Source: Lateolabrax maculatus
Lineage: Eukaryota > Chordata > Actinopteri > Acropomatiformes > Lateolabracidae
Direction of reading: 5' to 3'
Assembly: GCA_031216445.1 (NCBI GenBank)
Contig: CM062212.1
Location: 23,830,501 to 23,894,500 of the forward strand
Length of the DNA stretch: 64,000 nucleotides
Both the position numbers and the translations under genes were made by a program. This document shows, piece after piece, positions 1 through 12,844 of the stretch (the first letter of the stretch is position 1; every line of letters begins with the position of its first letter). Under the pieces are notes generated by a model. That model was not told where the DNA came from. It searched no databases and saw nothing but the letters and a program-made list of their open reading frames with translations.

Positions 1-128
1 GAAGTTGATAAACAAGCAAAGTAAACATCAACAGAACTGAATGATGTTATTCAACAGAACTGAGTGTTTTCATAATAATGTGACCATAATAAACATCAAC
101 AGTCATAAAACACCTTATTTCATCAAAA
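1..128. repeat. Representative L monomer (128 bp)
   Basis: Long unit of satellite A. Where S has CTTGCTCT, L has GTAAACATCAACAGAACT, a net gain of 10 bp. The new segment looks copied from the same monomer's downstream TAAACATCAACAG followed by the AACTGA motif, so L carries CAACAGAACTGA twice, 23 bp apart. L nearly always has ACTGAG at the middle variable site; the L at 8983-9110 with AAGGAG is an exception and looks like an S/L recombinant. L recurs at regular places in the higher-order repeats, so the change arose once and was then spread as part of larger units. Confidence 0.93.
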
Positions 129-246
129 GAAGTTGATAAATAAGCAAACTTGCTCTGAATGATGTTATTCAACAGAACTGAGTGTTTTCATAATAATGTG
201 ACCATAATAAACATCAACAGTCATAAAACACCTTATTTCAACAAAA

Positions 247-364
247 GAAGTTGATAAACAAGCAAACTTGCTCTGAATGATGTTATTCAACAGAAAGGAG
301 TGTTTTCATAATAATGTGACCATAATAAACATCAACAGTCATAAAACACCTTATTTCATCAAAA
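247..364. repeat. Representative S monomer (118 bp)
   Basis: Standard short unit of satellite A, between the GAAGTTGATA motifs at 247 and 365. Landmarks in order are GAAGTTGATA, CAAACTTGCTCTGAATGATG, TTATTCAACAG, then AAGGAGTG, CATAATAATGTGACC, TAAACATCAACAG and CACCTTATTTCATCAAAA. Two linked variable sites recur across the array: AAGGAG versus ACTGAG in the middle, and CATC versus CAAC at the end. The CAAC ending is regularly followed by GATAAACAAG instead of GATAAATAAG in the next monomer, so that haplotype spans the monomer boundary. 118 is not a multiple of three, so reading frame is lost at every repeat. Confidence 0.95.
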
Positions 365-380
365 GAAGTTGATAAATAAG
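350..380. other. Hairpin-forming dyad across the A monomer junction (example)
   Basis: At the boundary of two monomers the sequence can fold as CTTATTT (350-356), bulged C (357), ATCAA (358-362), loop AAGAAG (363-368), TTGAT (369-373), AAATAAG (374-380): twelve base pairs around a six-base loop. It recurs at every junction of the CATC/AAATAAG type. The CAAC/AAACAAG haplotype breaks two pairs, and satellite B lacks the right arm because it reads GAAGTTAAAAGG. Extrusion in DNA or RNA is inference. Confidence 0.75.
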
Positions 381-846
381 CAAACTTGCTCTGAATGATG
401 TTATTCAACAGAAAGGAGTGTTTTCATAATAATGTGACCATAATAAACATCAACAGTCAAAAAACACGTTATTTCATCAAAAGAAGTTGATAAATAAGCA
501 AAGTAAACATCAACAGAACTGAATGATGTTATTCAACAGAACTGAGTGTTTTCATAATAATGTGACCATAATAAACATCAACAGTCATAAAACACCTTAT
601 TTCAACAAAAGAAGTTGATAAACAAGCAAACTTGCTCTGAATGATGTTATTCAACAGAAAGGAGTGTTTTCATAATAATGTGACCATAATAAACATCAAC
701 AGTCATAAAACACCTTATTTCAACAAAAGAAGTTGATAAACAAGCAAACTTGCTCTGAATGATGTTATTCAACAGAAAGGAGTGTTTTCATAATAATGTG
801 ACCATAATAAACATCAACAGTCATAAAACACCTTATTTCATCAAAA

Positions 847-964
847 GAAGTTGATAAATAAGCAAACTTGCTCTGAATGATGTTATTCAACAGAACTGAG
901 TGTTTCCATGCTTCTGTTATGAAAATAAACATCAACAGTCAAAAAACACCTTATTTCATCAAAA
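847..964. repeat. S' monomer, the A subtype closest to satellite B
   Basis: A 118-bp unit whose centre reads GTTTCCATGCTTCTGTTATG in place of the usual CATAATAATGTGACC region. This part aligns without gaps to satellite B, which has GTTTGCATGCTCCTGTGAAG at the same place. S' also carries the TCAAAAAACACC tail typical of B, where most S monomers have TCATAAAACACC. Further copies start at 2903, 3759, 5215, 8019, 10681, 12845, 14783 and 24945, among others. I infer that S' keeps the ancestral state shared by A and B, or that it received it by conversion from B. Confidence 0.88.
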
Positions 965-1210
965 GAAGTTGATAAATAAGCAAACTTGCTCTGAATGATG
1001 TTATTCAACAGAAAGGAGTGTTTTCATAATACTGTGACCATAATAAACATCAACAGTCATAAAACACCTTATTTCATCAAAAGAAGTTGATAAATAAGCG
1101 AAGTAAACATCAACAGAACTGAATGATGTTATTCAACAGAACTGAGTGTTTTCATAATAATGTGACCATAATAAACATCAACAGTCATAAAACACCTTAT
1201 TTCAACAAAA
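847..1210. repeat. S'-S''-L cassette (364 bp)
   Basis: Three monomers that travel together: S' (847-964), S'' (965-1082, marked by CATAATACTGTGACC) and an L with AAGCGAAGT in place of AAGCAAAGT (1083-1210). The same trio starts at 2903, 3759, 5215, 8019 and 12845. In the right half of the array (for example 16987 and 31663) S'-S'' is followed by S instead of L. The stretch 847-1810 reappears in the same monomer order at 8019-8982, offset 7172 bp. Confidence 0.85.
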
Positions 1211-1328
1211 GAAGTTGATAAACAAGCAAACTTGCTCTGAATGATGTTATTCAACAGAAAGGAGTGTTTTCATAATAATGTGACCATAATAAACATCAAC
1301 AGTCATAAAACACCTTATTTCAACAAAA

Positions 1329-2292
1329 GAAGTTGATAAACAAGCAAAGTAAACATCAACAGAACTGAATGATGTTATTCAACAGAACTGAGTGTTTTCA
1401 TAATAATGTGACCATAATAAACATCAACAGTCATAAAACACCTTATTTCATCAAAAGAAGTTGATAAATAAGCAAACTTGCTCTGAATGATGTTATTCAA
1501 CAGAACTGAGTGTTTTCATAATAATGTGACCATAATAAACATCAACAGTCATAAAACACCTTATTTCAACAAAAGAAGTTGATAAACAAGCAAACTTGCT
1601 CTGAATGATGTTATTCAACAGAAAGGAGTGTTTTCATAATAATGTGACCATAATAAACATCAACAGTCATAAAACACCTTATTTCATCAAAAGAAGTTGA
1701 TAAATAAGCAAACTTGCTCTGAATGATGTTATTCAACAGAAAGGAGTGTTTTCATAATAATGTGACCATAATAAACATCAACAGTCAAAAAACACGTTAT
1801 TTCATCAAAAGAAGTTGATAAATAAGCAAAGTAAACATCAACAGAACTGAATGATGTTATTCAACAGAACTGAGTGTTTTCATAATAATGTGACCATAAT
1901 AAACATCAACAGTCATAAAACACCTTATTTCATCAAAAGAAGTTGATAAATAAGCAAACTTGCTCTGAATGATGTTATTCAACAGAACTGAGTGTTTTCA
2001 TAATAATGTGACCATAATAAACATCAACAGTCATAAAACACCTTATTTCAACAAAAGAAGTTGATAAACAAGCAAACTTGCTCTGAATGATGTTATTCAA
2101 CAGAAAGGAGTGTTTTCATAATAATGTGACCATAATAAACATCAACAGTCATAAAACACCTTATTTCATCAAAAGAAGTTGATAAATAAGCAAACTTGCT
2201 CTGAATGATGTTATTCAACAGAAAGGAGTGTTTTCATAATAATGTGACCATAATAAACATCAACAGTCAAAAAACACCTTATTTCATCAAAA
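1329..2292. repeat. Tandem LSSS higher-order repeat, 2 x 482 bp
   Basis: Two successive four-monomer units, 1329-1810 and 1811-2292, each one L plus three S (128 + 3 x 118 = 482). The same arrangement opens the window at 1-482. The third S of each unit ends with the variant tail TCAAAAAACAC, followed by GTTATTTC or CTTATTTC. Confidence 0.88.
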
Positions 2293-3394
2293 GAAGTTGA
2301 TAAATAAGCAAAGTAAACATCAACAGAACTGAATGATGTTATTCAACAGAACTGAGTGTTTTCATAATAATGTGACCATAATAAACATCAACAGTCATAA
2401 AACACCTTATTTCAACAAAAGAAGTTGATAAACAAGCAAACTTGCTCTGAATGATGTTATTCAACAGAAAGGAGTGTTTTCATAATAATGTGACCATAAT
2501 AAACATCAACAGTCATAAAACACCTTATTTCATCAAAAGAAGTTGATAAATAAGCAAACTTGCTCTGAATGATGTTATTCAACAGAAAGGAGTGTTTTCA
2601 TAATAATGTGACCATAATAAACATCAACAGTCAAAAAACACCTTATTTCATCAAAAGAAGTTGATAAATAAGCAAAGTAAACATCAACAGAACTGAATGA
2701 TGTTATTCAACAGAACTGAGTGTTTTCATAATAATGTGACCATAATAAACATCAACAGTCATAAAACACCTTATTTCAACAAAAGAAGTTGATAAACAAG
2801 CAAACTTGCTCTGAATGATGTTATTCAACAGAAAGGAGTGTTTTCATAATAATGTGACCATAATAAACATCAACAGTCATAAAACACCTTATTTCATCAA
2901 AAGAAGTTGATAAATAAGCAAACTTGCTCTGAATGATGTTATTCAACAGAACTGAGTGTTTCCATGCTTCTGTTATGAAAATAAACATCAACAGTCAAAA
3001 AACACCTTATTTCATCAAAAGAAGTTGATAAATAAGCAAACTTGCTCTGAATGATGTTATTCAACAGAAAGGAGTGTTTTCATAATACTGTGACCATAAT
3101 AAACATCAACAGTCATAAAACACCTTATTTCATCAAAAGAAGTTGATAAATAAGCGAAGTAAACATCAACAGAACTGAATGATGTTATTCAACAGAACTG
3201 AGTGTTTTCATAATAATGTGACCATAATAAACATCAACAGTCATAAAACACCTTATTTCAACAAAAGAAGTTGATAAACAAGCAAAGTAAACATCAACAG
3301 AACTGAATGATGTTATTCAACAGAACTGAGTGTTTTCATAATAATGTGACCATAATAAACATCAACAGTCATAAAACACGTTATTTCATCAAAA

Positions 3395-4850
3395 GAAGTT
3401 GATAAATAAGCAAAGTAAACATCAACAGAACTGAATGATGTTATTCAACAGAACTGAGTGTTTTCATAATAATGTGACCATAATAAACATCAACAGTCAT
3501 AAAACACCTTATTTCAACAAAAGAAGTTGATAAACAAGCAAACTTGCTCTGAATGATGTTATTCAACAGAAAGGAGTGTTTTCATAATAATGTGACCATA
3601 ATAAACATCAACAGTCATAAAACACCTTATTTCAACAAAAGAAGTTGATAAACAAGCAAACTTGCTCTGAATGATGTTATTCAACAGAAAGGAGTGTTTT
3701 CATAATAATGTGACCATAATAAACATCAACAGTCATAAAACACCTTATTTCATCAAAAGAAGTTGATAAATAAGCAAACTTGCTCTGAATGATGTTATTC
3801 AACAGAACTGAGTGTTTCCATGCTTCTGTTATGAAAATAAACATCAACAGTCAAAAAACACCTTATTTCATCAAAAGAAGTTGATAAATAAGCAAACTTG
3901 CTCTGAATGATGTTATTCAACAGAAAGGAGTGTTTTCATAATACTGTGACCATAATAAACATCAACAGTCATAAAACACCTTATTTCATCAAAAGAAGTT
4001 GATAAATAAGCGAAGTAAACATCAACAGAACTGAATGATGTTATTCAACAGAACTGAGTGTTTTCATAATAATGTGACCATAATAAACATCAACAGTCAT
4101 AAAACACCTTATTTCAACAAAAGAAGTTGATAAACAAGCAAACTTGCTCTGAATGATGTTATTCAACAGAAAGGAGTGTTTTCATAATAATGTGACCATA
4201 ATAAACATCAACAGTCATAAAACACCTTATTTCAACAAAAGAAGTTGATAAACAAGCAAACTTGCTCTGAATGATGTTATTCAACAGAAAGGAGTGTTTT
4301 CATAATAATGTGACCATAATAAACATCAACAGTCATAAAACACCTTATTTCATCAAAAGAAGTTGATAAATAAGAAAAGTAAACATCAACAGAACTGAAT
4401 GATGTTATTCAACAGAACTGAGTGTTTTCATAATAATGTGACCATAATAAACATCAACAGTCAAAAAACACCTTATTTCATCAAAAGAAGTTGATAAATA
4501 AGCAAAGTAAACATCAACAGAACTGAATGATGTTATTCAACAGAACTGAGTGTTTTCATAATAATGTGACCATAATAAACATCAACAGTCATAAAACACC
4601 TTATTTCAACAAAAGAAGTTGATAAACAAGCAAACTTGCTCTGAATGATGTTATTCAACAGAAAGGAGTGTTTTCATAATAATGTGACCATAATAAACAT
4701 CAACAGTCATAAAACACCTTATTTCATCAAAAGAAGTTGATAAATAAGCAAACTTGCTCTGAATGATGTTATTCAACAGAAAGGAGTGTTTTCATAATAA
4801 TGTGACCATAATAAACATCAACAGTCAAAAAACACGTTATTTCATCAAAA
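3395..4850. repeat. 12-monomer higher-order repeat, 1456 bp, copy 1
   Basis: Monomer order is L S S S' S'' L S S L* L S S, where L* (4359-4486) has the private variant AAGAAAAGT in place of AAGCAAAGT. Length is 4 x 128 + 8 x 118 = 1456. The unit repeats directly downstream: S' moves from 3759 to 5215 and L* from 4359 to 5815, both exactly 1456 bp. Confidence 0.9.
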
Positions 4851-6306
4851 GAAGTTGATAAATAAGCAAAGTAAACATCAACAGAACTGAATGATGTTAT
4901 TCAACAGAACTGAGTGTTTTCATAATAATGTGACCATAATAAACATCAACAGTCATAAAACACCTTATTTCAACAAAAGAAGTTGATAAACAAGCAAACT
5001 TGCTCTGAATGATGTTATTCAACAGAAAGGAGTGTTTTCATAATAATGTGACCATAATAAACATCAACAGTCATAAAACACCTTATTTCAACAAAAGAAG
5101 TTGATAAACAAGCAAACTTGCTCTGAATGATGTTATTCAACAGAAAGGAGTGTTTTCATAATAATGTGACCATAATAAACATCAACAGTCATAAAACACC
5201 TTATTTCATCAAAAGAAGTTGATAAATAAGCAAACTTGCTCTGAATGATGTTATTCAACAGAACTGAGTGTTTCCATGCTTCTGTTATGAAAATAAACAT
5301 CAACAGTCAAAAAACACCTTATTTCATCAAAAGAAGTTGATAAATAAGCAAACTTGCTCTGAATGATGTTATTCAACAGAAAGGAGTGTTTTCATAATAC
5401 TGTGACCATAATAAACATCAACAGTCATAAAACACCTTATTTCATCAAAAGAAGTTGATAAATAAGCGAAGTAAACATCAACAGAACTGAATGATGTTAT
5501 TCAACAGAACTGAGTGTTTTCATAATAATGTGACCATAATAAACATCAACAGTCATAAAACACCTTATTTCAACAAAAGAAGTTGATAAACAAGCAAACT
5601 TGCTCTGAATGATGTTATTCAACAGAAAGGAGTGTTTTCATAATAATGTGACCATAATAAACATCAACAGTCATAAAACACCTTATTTCAACAAAAGAAG
5701 TTGATAAACAAGCAAACTTGCTCTGAATGATGTTATTCAACAGAAAGGAGTGTTTTCATAATAATGTGACCATAATAAACATCAACAGTCATAAAACACA
5801 TTATTTCATCAAAAGAAGTTGATAAATAAGAAAAGTAAACATCAACAGAACTGAATGATGTTATTCAACAGAACTGAGTGTTTTCATAATAATGTGACCA
5901 TAATAAACATCAACAGTCAAAAAACACCTTATTTCATCAAAAGAAGTTGATAAATAAGCAAAGTAAACATCAACAGAACTGAATGATGTTATTCAACAGA
6001 ACTGAGTGTTTTCATAATAATGTGACCATAATAAACATCAACAGTCATAAAACACCTTATTTCAACAAAAGAAGTTGATAAACAAGCAAACTTGCTCTGA
6101 ATGATGTTATTCAACAGAAAGGAGTGTTTTCATAATAATGTGACCATAATAAACATCAACAGTCATAAAACACCTTATTTCATCAAAAGAAGATGATAAA
6201 TAAGCAAACTTGCTCTGAATGATGTTATTCAACAGAAAGGAGTGTTTTCATAATAATGTGACCATAATAAACATCAACAGTCAAAAAACACCTTATTTCA
6301 TCAAAA
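4851..6306. repeat. 12-monomer higher-order repeat, 1456 bp, copy 2
   Basis: Direct tandem duplicate of 3395-4850 with the same twelve-monomer order. Differences are few, such as AACACATTATTTC before the L* monomer at 5815 where copy 1 has AACACCTTATTTC, and GAAGATGATA instead of GAAGTTGATA at 6189. Such similarity over many monomers indicates one block duplication, not independent assembly. Confidence 0.88.
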
Positions 6307-6926
6307 GAAGTTGATAAATAAGCAAAGTAAACATCAACAGAACTGAATGATGTTATTCAACAGAACTGAGTGTTTTCATAATAATGTGACCATAATAAAC
6401 ATCAACAGTCAAAAAACACCTTATTTCATCAAAAGAAGTTGATAAATAAGCAAAGTAAACATCAACAGAACTGAATGATGTTATTCAACAGAACTGAGTG
6501 TTTTCATAATAATGTGACCATAATAAACATCAACAGTCATAAAACACCTTATTTCAACAAAAGAAGTTGATAAACAAGCAAACTTGCTCTGAATGATGTT
6601 ATTCAACAGAAAGGAGTGTTTTCATAATAATGTGACCATAATAAACATCAACAGTCATAAAACACCTTATTTCATCAAAAGAAGATGATAAATAAGCAAA
6701 CTTGCTCTGAATGATGTTATTCAACAGAAAGGAGTGTTTTCATAATAATGTGACCATAATAAACATCAACAGTCAAAAAACACCTTATTTCATCAAAAGA
6801 AGTTGATAAATAAGCAAAGTAAACATCAACAGAACTGAATGATGTTATTCAACAGAACTGAGTGTTTTCATAATAATGTGACCATAATAAACATCAACAG
6901 TCATAAAACACCTTATTTCAACAAAA
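5943..6926. repeat. Tandem LSSL duplication, 2 x 492 bp
   Basis: Units 5943-6434 and 6435-6926 share the order L S S L. Both third monomers begin with the private variant GAAGATGATA (6189 and 6681, 492 bp apart), which I did not find elsewhere in the array. This duplication overlaps the end of the 1456-bp unit, so it happened after that unit was duplicated. Confidence 0.82.
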
Positions 6927-9720
6927 GAAGTTGATAAACAAGCAAAGTAAACATCAACAGAACTGAATGATGTTATTCAACAGAACTGAGTGTTTTCATA
7001 ATAATGTGACCATAATAAACATCAACAGTCATAAAACACCTTATTTCATCAAAAGAAGTTGATAAATAAGCAAACTTGCTCTGAATGATGTTATTCAACA
7101 GAACTGAGTGTTTTCATAATAATGTGACCATAATAAACATCAACAGTCATAAAACACCTTATTTCAACAAAAGAAGTTGATAAACAAGCAAACTTGCTCT
7201 GAATGATGTTATTCAACAGAAAGGAGTGTTTTCATAATAATGTGACCATAATAAACATCAACAGTCATAAAACACCTTATTTCATCAAAAGAAGTTGATA
7301 AATAAGCAAACTTGCTCTGAATGATGTTATTCAACAGAAAGGAGTGTTTTCATAATAATGTGACCATAATAAACATCAACAGTCAAAAAACACCTTATTT
7401 CATCAAAAGAAGTTGATAAATAAGCAAAGTAAACATCAACAGAACTGAATGATGTTATTCAACAGAACTGAGTGTTTTCATAATAATGTGACCATAATAA
7501 ACATCAACAGTCATAAAACACCTTATTTCAACAAAAGAAGTTGATAAACAAGCAAACTTGCTCTGAATGATGTTATTCAACAGAAAGGAGTGTTTTCATA
7601 ATAATGTGACCATAATAAACATCAACAGTCATAAAACACCTTATTTCATCAAAAGAAGTTGATAAATAAGCAAACTTGCTCTGAATGATGTTATTCAACA
7701 GAAAGGAGTGTTTTCATAATAATGTGACCATAATAAACATCAACAGTCAAAAAACACCTTATTTCATCAAAAGAAGTTGATAAATAAGCAAAGTAAACAT
7801 CAACAGAACTGAATGATGTTATTCAACAGAACTGAGTGTTTTCATAATAATGTGACCATAATAAACATCAACAGTCATAAAACACCTTATTTCAACAAAA
7901 GAAGTTGATAAACAAGCAAACTTGCTCTGAATGATGTTATTCAACAGAAAGGAGTGTTTTCATAATAATGTGACCATAATAAACATCAACAGTCATAAAA
8001 CACCTTATTTCATCAAAAGAAGTTGATAAATAAGCAAACTTGCTCTGAATGATGTTATTCAACAGAACTGAGTGTTTCCATGCTTCTGTTATGAAAATAA
8101 ACATCAACAGTCAAAAAACACCTTATTTCATCAAAAGAAGTTGATAAATAAGCAAACTTGCTCTGAATGATGTTATTCAACAGAAAGGAGTGTTTTCATA
8201 ATACTGTGACCATAATAAACATCAACAGTCATAAAACACCTTATTTCATCAAAAGAAGTTGATAAATAAGCGAAGTAAACATCAACAGAACTGAATGATG
8301 TTATTCAACAGAACTGAGTGTTTTCATAATAATGTGACCATAATAAACATCAACAGTCATAAAACACCTTATTTCAACAAAAGAAGTTGATAAACAAGCA
8401 AACTTGCTCTGAATGATGTTATTCAACAGAAAGGAGTGTTTTCATAATAATGTGACCATAATAAACATCAACAGTCATAAAACACCTTATTTCAACAAAA
8501 GAAGTTGATAAACAAGCAAAGTAAACATCAACAGAACTGAATGATGTTATTCAACAGAACTGAGTGTTTTCATAATAATGTGACCATAATAAACATCAAC
8601 AGTCATAAAACACCTTATTTCATCAAAAGAAGTTGATAAATAAGCAAACTTGCTCTGAATGATGTTATTCAACAGAACTGAGTGTTTTCATAATAATGTG
8701 ACCATAATAAACATCAACAGTCATAAAACACCTTATTTCAACAAAAGAAGTTGATAAACAAGCAAACTTGCTCTGAATGATGTTATTCAACAGAAAGGAG
8801 TGTTTTCATAATAATGTGACCATAATAAACATCAACAGTCATAAAACACCTTATTTCATCAAAAGAAGTTGATAAATAAGCAAACTTGCTCTGAATGATG
8901 TTATTCAACAGAAAGGAGTGTTTTCATAATAATGTGACCATAATAAACATCAACAGTCAAAAAACACGTTATTTCATCAAAAGAAGTTGATAAATAAGCA
9001 AAGTAAACATCAACAGAACTGAATGATGTTATTCAACAGAAAGGAGTGTTTTCATAATAATGTGACCATAATAAACATCAACAGTCATAAAACACCTTAT
9101 TTCATCAAAAGAAGTTGATAAATAAGCAAAGTAAACATCAACAGAACTGAATGATGTTATTCAACAGAACTGAGTGTTTTCATAATAATGTGACCATAAT
9201 AAACATCAACAGTCATAAAACACCTTATTTCAACAAAAGAAGTTGATAAACAAGCAAACTTGCTCTGAATGATGTTATTCAACAGAAAGGAGTGTTTTCA
9301 TAATAATGTGACCATAATAAACATCAACAGTCATAAAACACCTTATTTCATCAAAAGAAGTTGATAAATAAGCAAACTTGCTCTGAATGATGTTATTCAA
9401 CAGAAAGGAGTGTTTTCATAATAATGTGACCATAATAAACATCAACAGTCAAAAAACACCTTATTTCATCAAAAGAAGTTGATAAATAAGCAAAGTAAAC
9501 ATCAACAGAACTGAATGATGTTATTCAACAGAACTGAGTGTTTTCATAATAATGTGACCATAATAAACATCAACAGTCATAAAACACCTTATTTCAACAA
9601 AAGAAGTTGATAAACAAGCAAACTTGCTCTGAATGATGTTATTCAACAGAAAGGAGTGTTTTCATAATAATGTGACCATAATAAACATCAACAGTCATAA
9701 AACACCTTATTTCATCAAAA

Positions 9721-10345
9721 GAAGTTGATAAAAAGCAAACTTGCTCTGAATGATGTTATTCAACAGAAAGGAGTGTTTTCATAATAATGTGACCATAATA
9801 AACATCAACAGTCAAAAAACACCTTATTTCATCAAAAGAAGTTGATAAATAAGCAAACTTGCTCTCAATGATGTTATTCAACAGAAAGGAGTGTTTTCAT
9901 AAGAATGTGACCATAATAAACATCAACAGTCAAAAACACCTTATTTGATCAAAAGATGTTGATAAATAAGCAAAGTAAACATCAACAGAACTGAATGATG
10001 TTATTCAACAGAACTGAGTGTTTTCATAATAATGTGACCATAATAAACATCAACAGTCATAAAACACCTTATTTCAACAAAAGAAGTTGATAAACAAGCA
10101 AACTTTGCCTGAATGATGTTATTCAACAGAAAGGAGTGTTTTCATAATAATGTGACCATAATAAACATCAACAGTCATAAAACACCTTATTTCATCAAAA
10201 GAAGTTGATAAATAAGCAAACTTGCTCTGAATGATGTTATTCAACAGAAAGGAGTGTTTTCATAATAATGTGACCATAATAAACATCAACAGTCAAAAAA
10301 CACCTTATTTCATCAAAGAAGTTGATAAATAAGCAAAGTAACATC
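9721..10345. repeat. Irregular satellite A segment with clustered indels
   Basis: Monomers here have many one- to few-base differences within about 600 bp: GATAAAAAGCAAAC near 9728 (bases lost), TCTCAATG near 9864, CATAAGAATG near 9898, a shortened A run near 9932, AACTTTGCCTGAATG near 10102, ATCAAAGAAG near 10313 and AAAGTAACATC near 10336. Normal spacing resumes after this. It could be an old, less homogenised patch or a stretch of poor consensus; the one-base homopolymer losses favour the latter. Confidence 0.7.
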
Positions 10346-11388
10346 AACAGAACTGAATGATGTTATTCAACAGAACTGAGTGTTTTCATAATAATGTGAC
10401 CATAATAAACATCAACAGTCAAAAAACACCTTATTTCATCAAAAGAAGTTGATAAATAAGCAAACTTGCTCTGAATGATGTTATTCAACAGAAAGGAGTG
10501 TTTTCATAATAATGTGACCATAATAAACATCAACAGTCATAAAACACCTTATTTCAACAAAAGAAGTTGATAAACAAGCAAACTTGCTCTGAATGATGTT
10601 ATTCAACAGAAAGGAGTGTTTTCATAATAATGTGACCATAATAAACATCAACAGTCATAAAACACCTTATTTCATCAAAAGAAGTTGATAAATAAGCAAA
10701 CTTGCTCTGAATGATGTTATTCAACAGAACTGAGTGTTTCCATGCTTCTGTTATGAAAATAAACATCAACAGTCAAAAAACACCTTATTTCATCAAAAGA
10801 AGTTGATAAATAAGCAAACTTGCTCTGAATGATGTTATTCAACAGAAAGGAGTGTTTTCATAATACTGTGACCATAATAAACATCAACAGTCATAAAACA
10901 CCTTATTTCATCAAAAGAAGTTGATAAACAAGCAAACTTGCTCTGAATGATGTTATTCAACAGAAAGGAGTGTTTTCATAATAATGTGACCATAATAAAC
11001 ATCAACAGTCATAAAACACCTTATTTCATCAAAAGAAGTTGATAAATAAGCAAACTTGCTCTGAATGATGTTATTCAACAGAACTGAGTGTTTTCATAAT
11101 AATGTGACCATAATAAACATCAACAGTCATAAAACACCTTATTTCAACAAAAGAAGTTGATAAACAAGCAAACTTGCTCTGAATGATGTTATTCAACAGA
11201 AAGGAGTGTTTTCATAATAATGTGACCATAATAAACATCAACAGTCATAAAACACCTTATTTCATCAAAAGAAGTTGATAAATAAGCAAACTTGCTCTGA
11301 ATGATGTTATTCAACAGAAAGGAGTGTTTTCATAATAATGTGACCATAATAAACATCAACAGTCAAAAAACACCTTATTTCATCAAAA

Positions 11389-12844
11389 GAAGTTGATAAA
11401 TAAGCAAAGTAAACATCAACAGAACTGAATGATGTTATTCAACAGAACTGAGTGTTTTCATAATAATGTGACCATAATAAACATCAACAGTCATAAAACA
11501 CCTTATTTCAACAAAAGAAGTTGATAAACAAGCAAACTTGCTCTGAATGATGTTATTCAACAGAAAGGAGTGTTTTCATAATAATGTGACCATAATAAAC
11601 ATCAACAGTCATAAAACACCTTATTTCATCAAAAGAAGTTGATAAATAAGCAAACTTGCTCTGAATGATGTTATTCAACAGAAAGGAGTGTTTTCATAAT
11701 AATGTGACCATAATAAACATCAACAGTCAAAAAACACCTTATTTCATCAAAAGAAGTTGATAAATAAGCAAAGTAAACATCAACAGAACTGAATGATGTT
11801 ATTCAACAGAACTGAGTGTTTTCATAATAATGTGACCATAATAAACATCAACAGTCATAAAACACCTTATTTCAACAAAAGAAGTTGATAAACAAGCAAA
11901 CTTGCTCTGAATGATGTTATTCAACAGAAAGGAGTGTTTTCATAATAATGTGACCATAATAAACATCAACAGTCATAAAACACCTTATTTCATCAAAAGA
12001 AGTTGATAAATAAGCAAACTTGCTCTGAATGATGTTATTCAACAGAAAGGAGTGTTTTCATAATAATGTGACCATAATAAACATCAACAGTCAAAAAACA
12101 CCTTATTTCATCAAAAGAAGTTGATAAATAAGCAAAGTAAACATCAACAGAACTGAATGATGTTATTCAACAGAACTGAGTGTTTTCATAATAATGTGAC
12201 CATAATAAACATCAACAGTCATAAAACACCTTATTTCAACAAAAGAAGTTGATAAACAAGCAAACTTGCTCTGAATGATGTTATTCAACAGAAAGGAGTG
12301 TTTTCATAATAATGTGACCATAATAAACATCAACAGTCATAAAACACCTTATTTCATCAAAAGAAGTTGATAAATAAGCAAACTTGCTCTGAATGATGTT
12401 ATTCAACAGAAAGGAGTGTTTTCATAATAATGTGACCATAATAAACATCAACAGTCAAAAAACACCTTATTTCATCAAAAGAAGTTGATAAATAAGCAAA
12501 GTAAACATCAACAGAACTGAATGATGTTATTCAACAGAACTGAGTGTTTTCATAATAATGTGACCATAATAAACATCAACAGTCATAAAACACCTTATTT
12601 CAACAAAAGAAGTTGATAAACAAGCAAACTTGCTCTGAATGATGTTATTCAACAGAAAGGAGTGTTTTCATAATAATGTGACCATAATAAACATCAACAG
12701 TCATAAAACACCTTATTTCATCAAAAGAAGTTGATAAATAAGCAAACTTGCTCTGAATGATGTTATTCAACAGAAAGGAGTGTTTTCATAATAATGTGAC
12801 CATAATAAACATCAACAGTCATAAAACACCTTATTTCATCAAAA
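11389..12844. repeat. Tandem LSS higher-order repeat, 4 x 364 bp
   Basis: Four head-to-tail units starting at 11389, 11753, 12117 and 12481, each L S S (128 + 118 + 118). The two S monomers are of different kinds: the first follows the CAAC/AAACAAG haplotype, the second ends in TCAAAAAACACC (in the last unit it ends in TCATAAAACACC). The same 364-bp unit recurs at 7409 and 7773. It is the regular form of the LSSS unit with one S missing. Confidence 0.9.
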
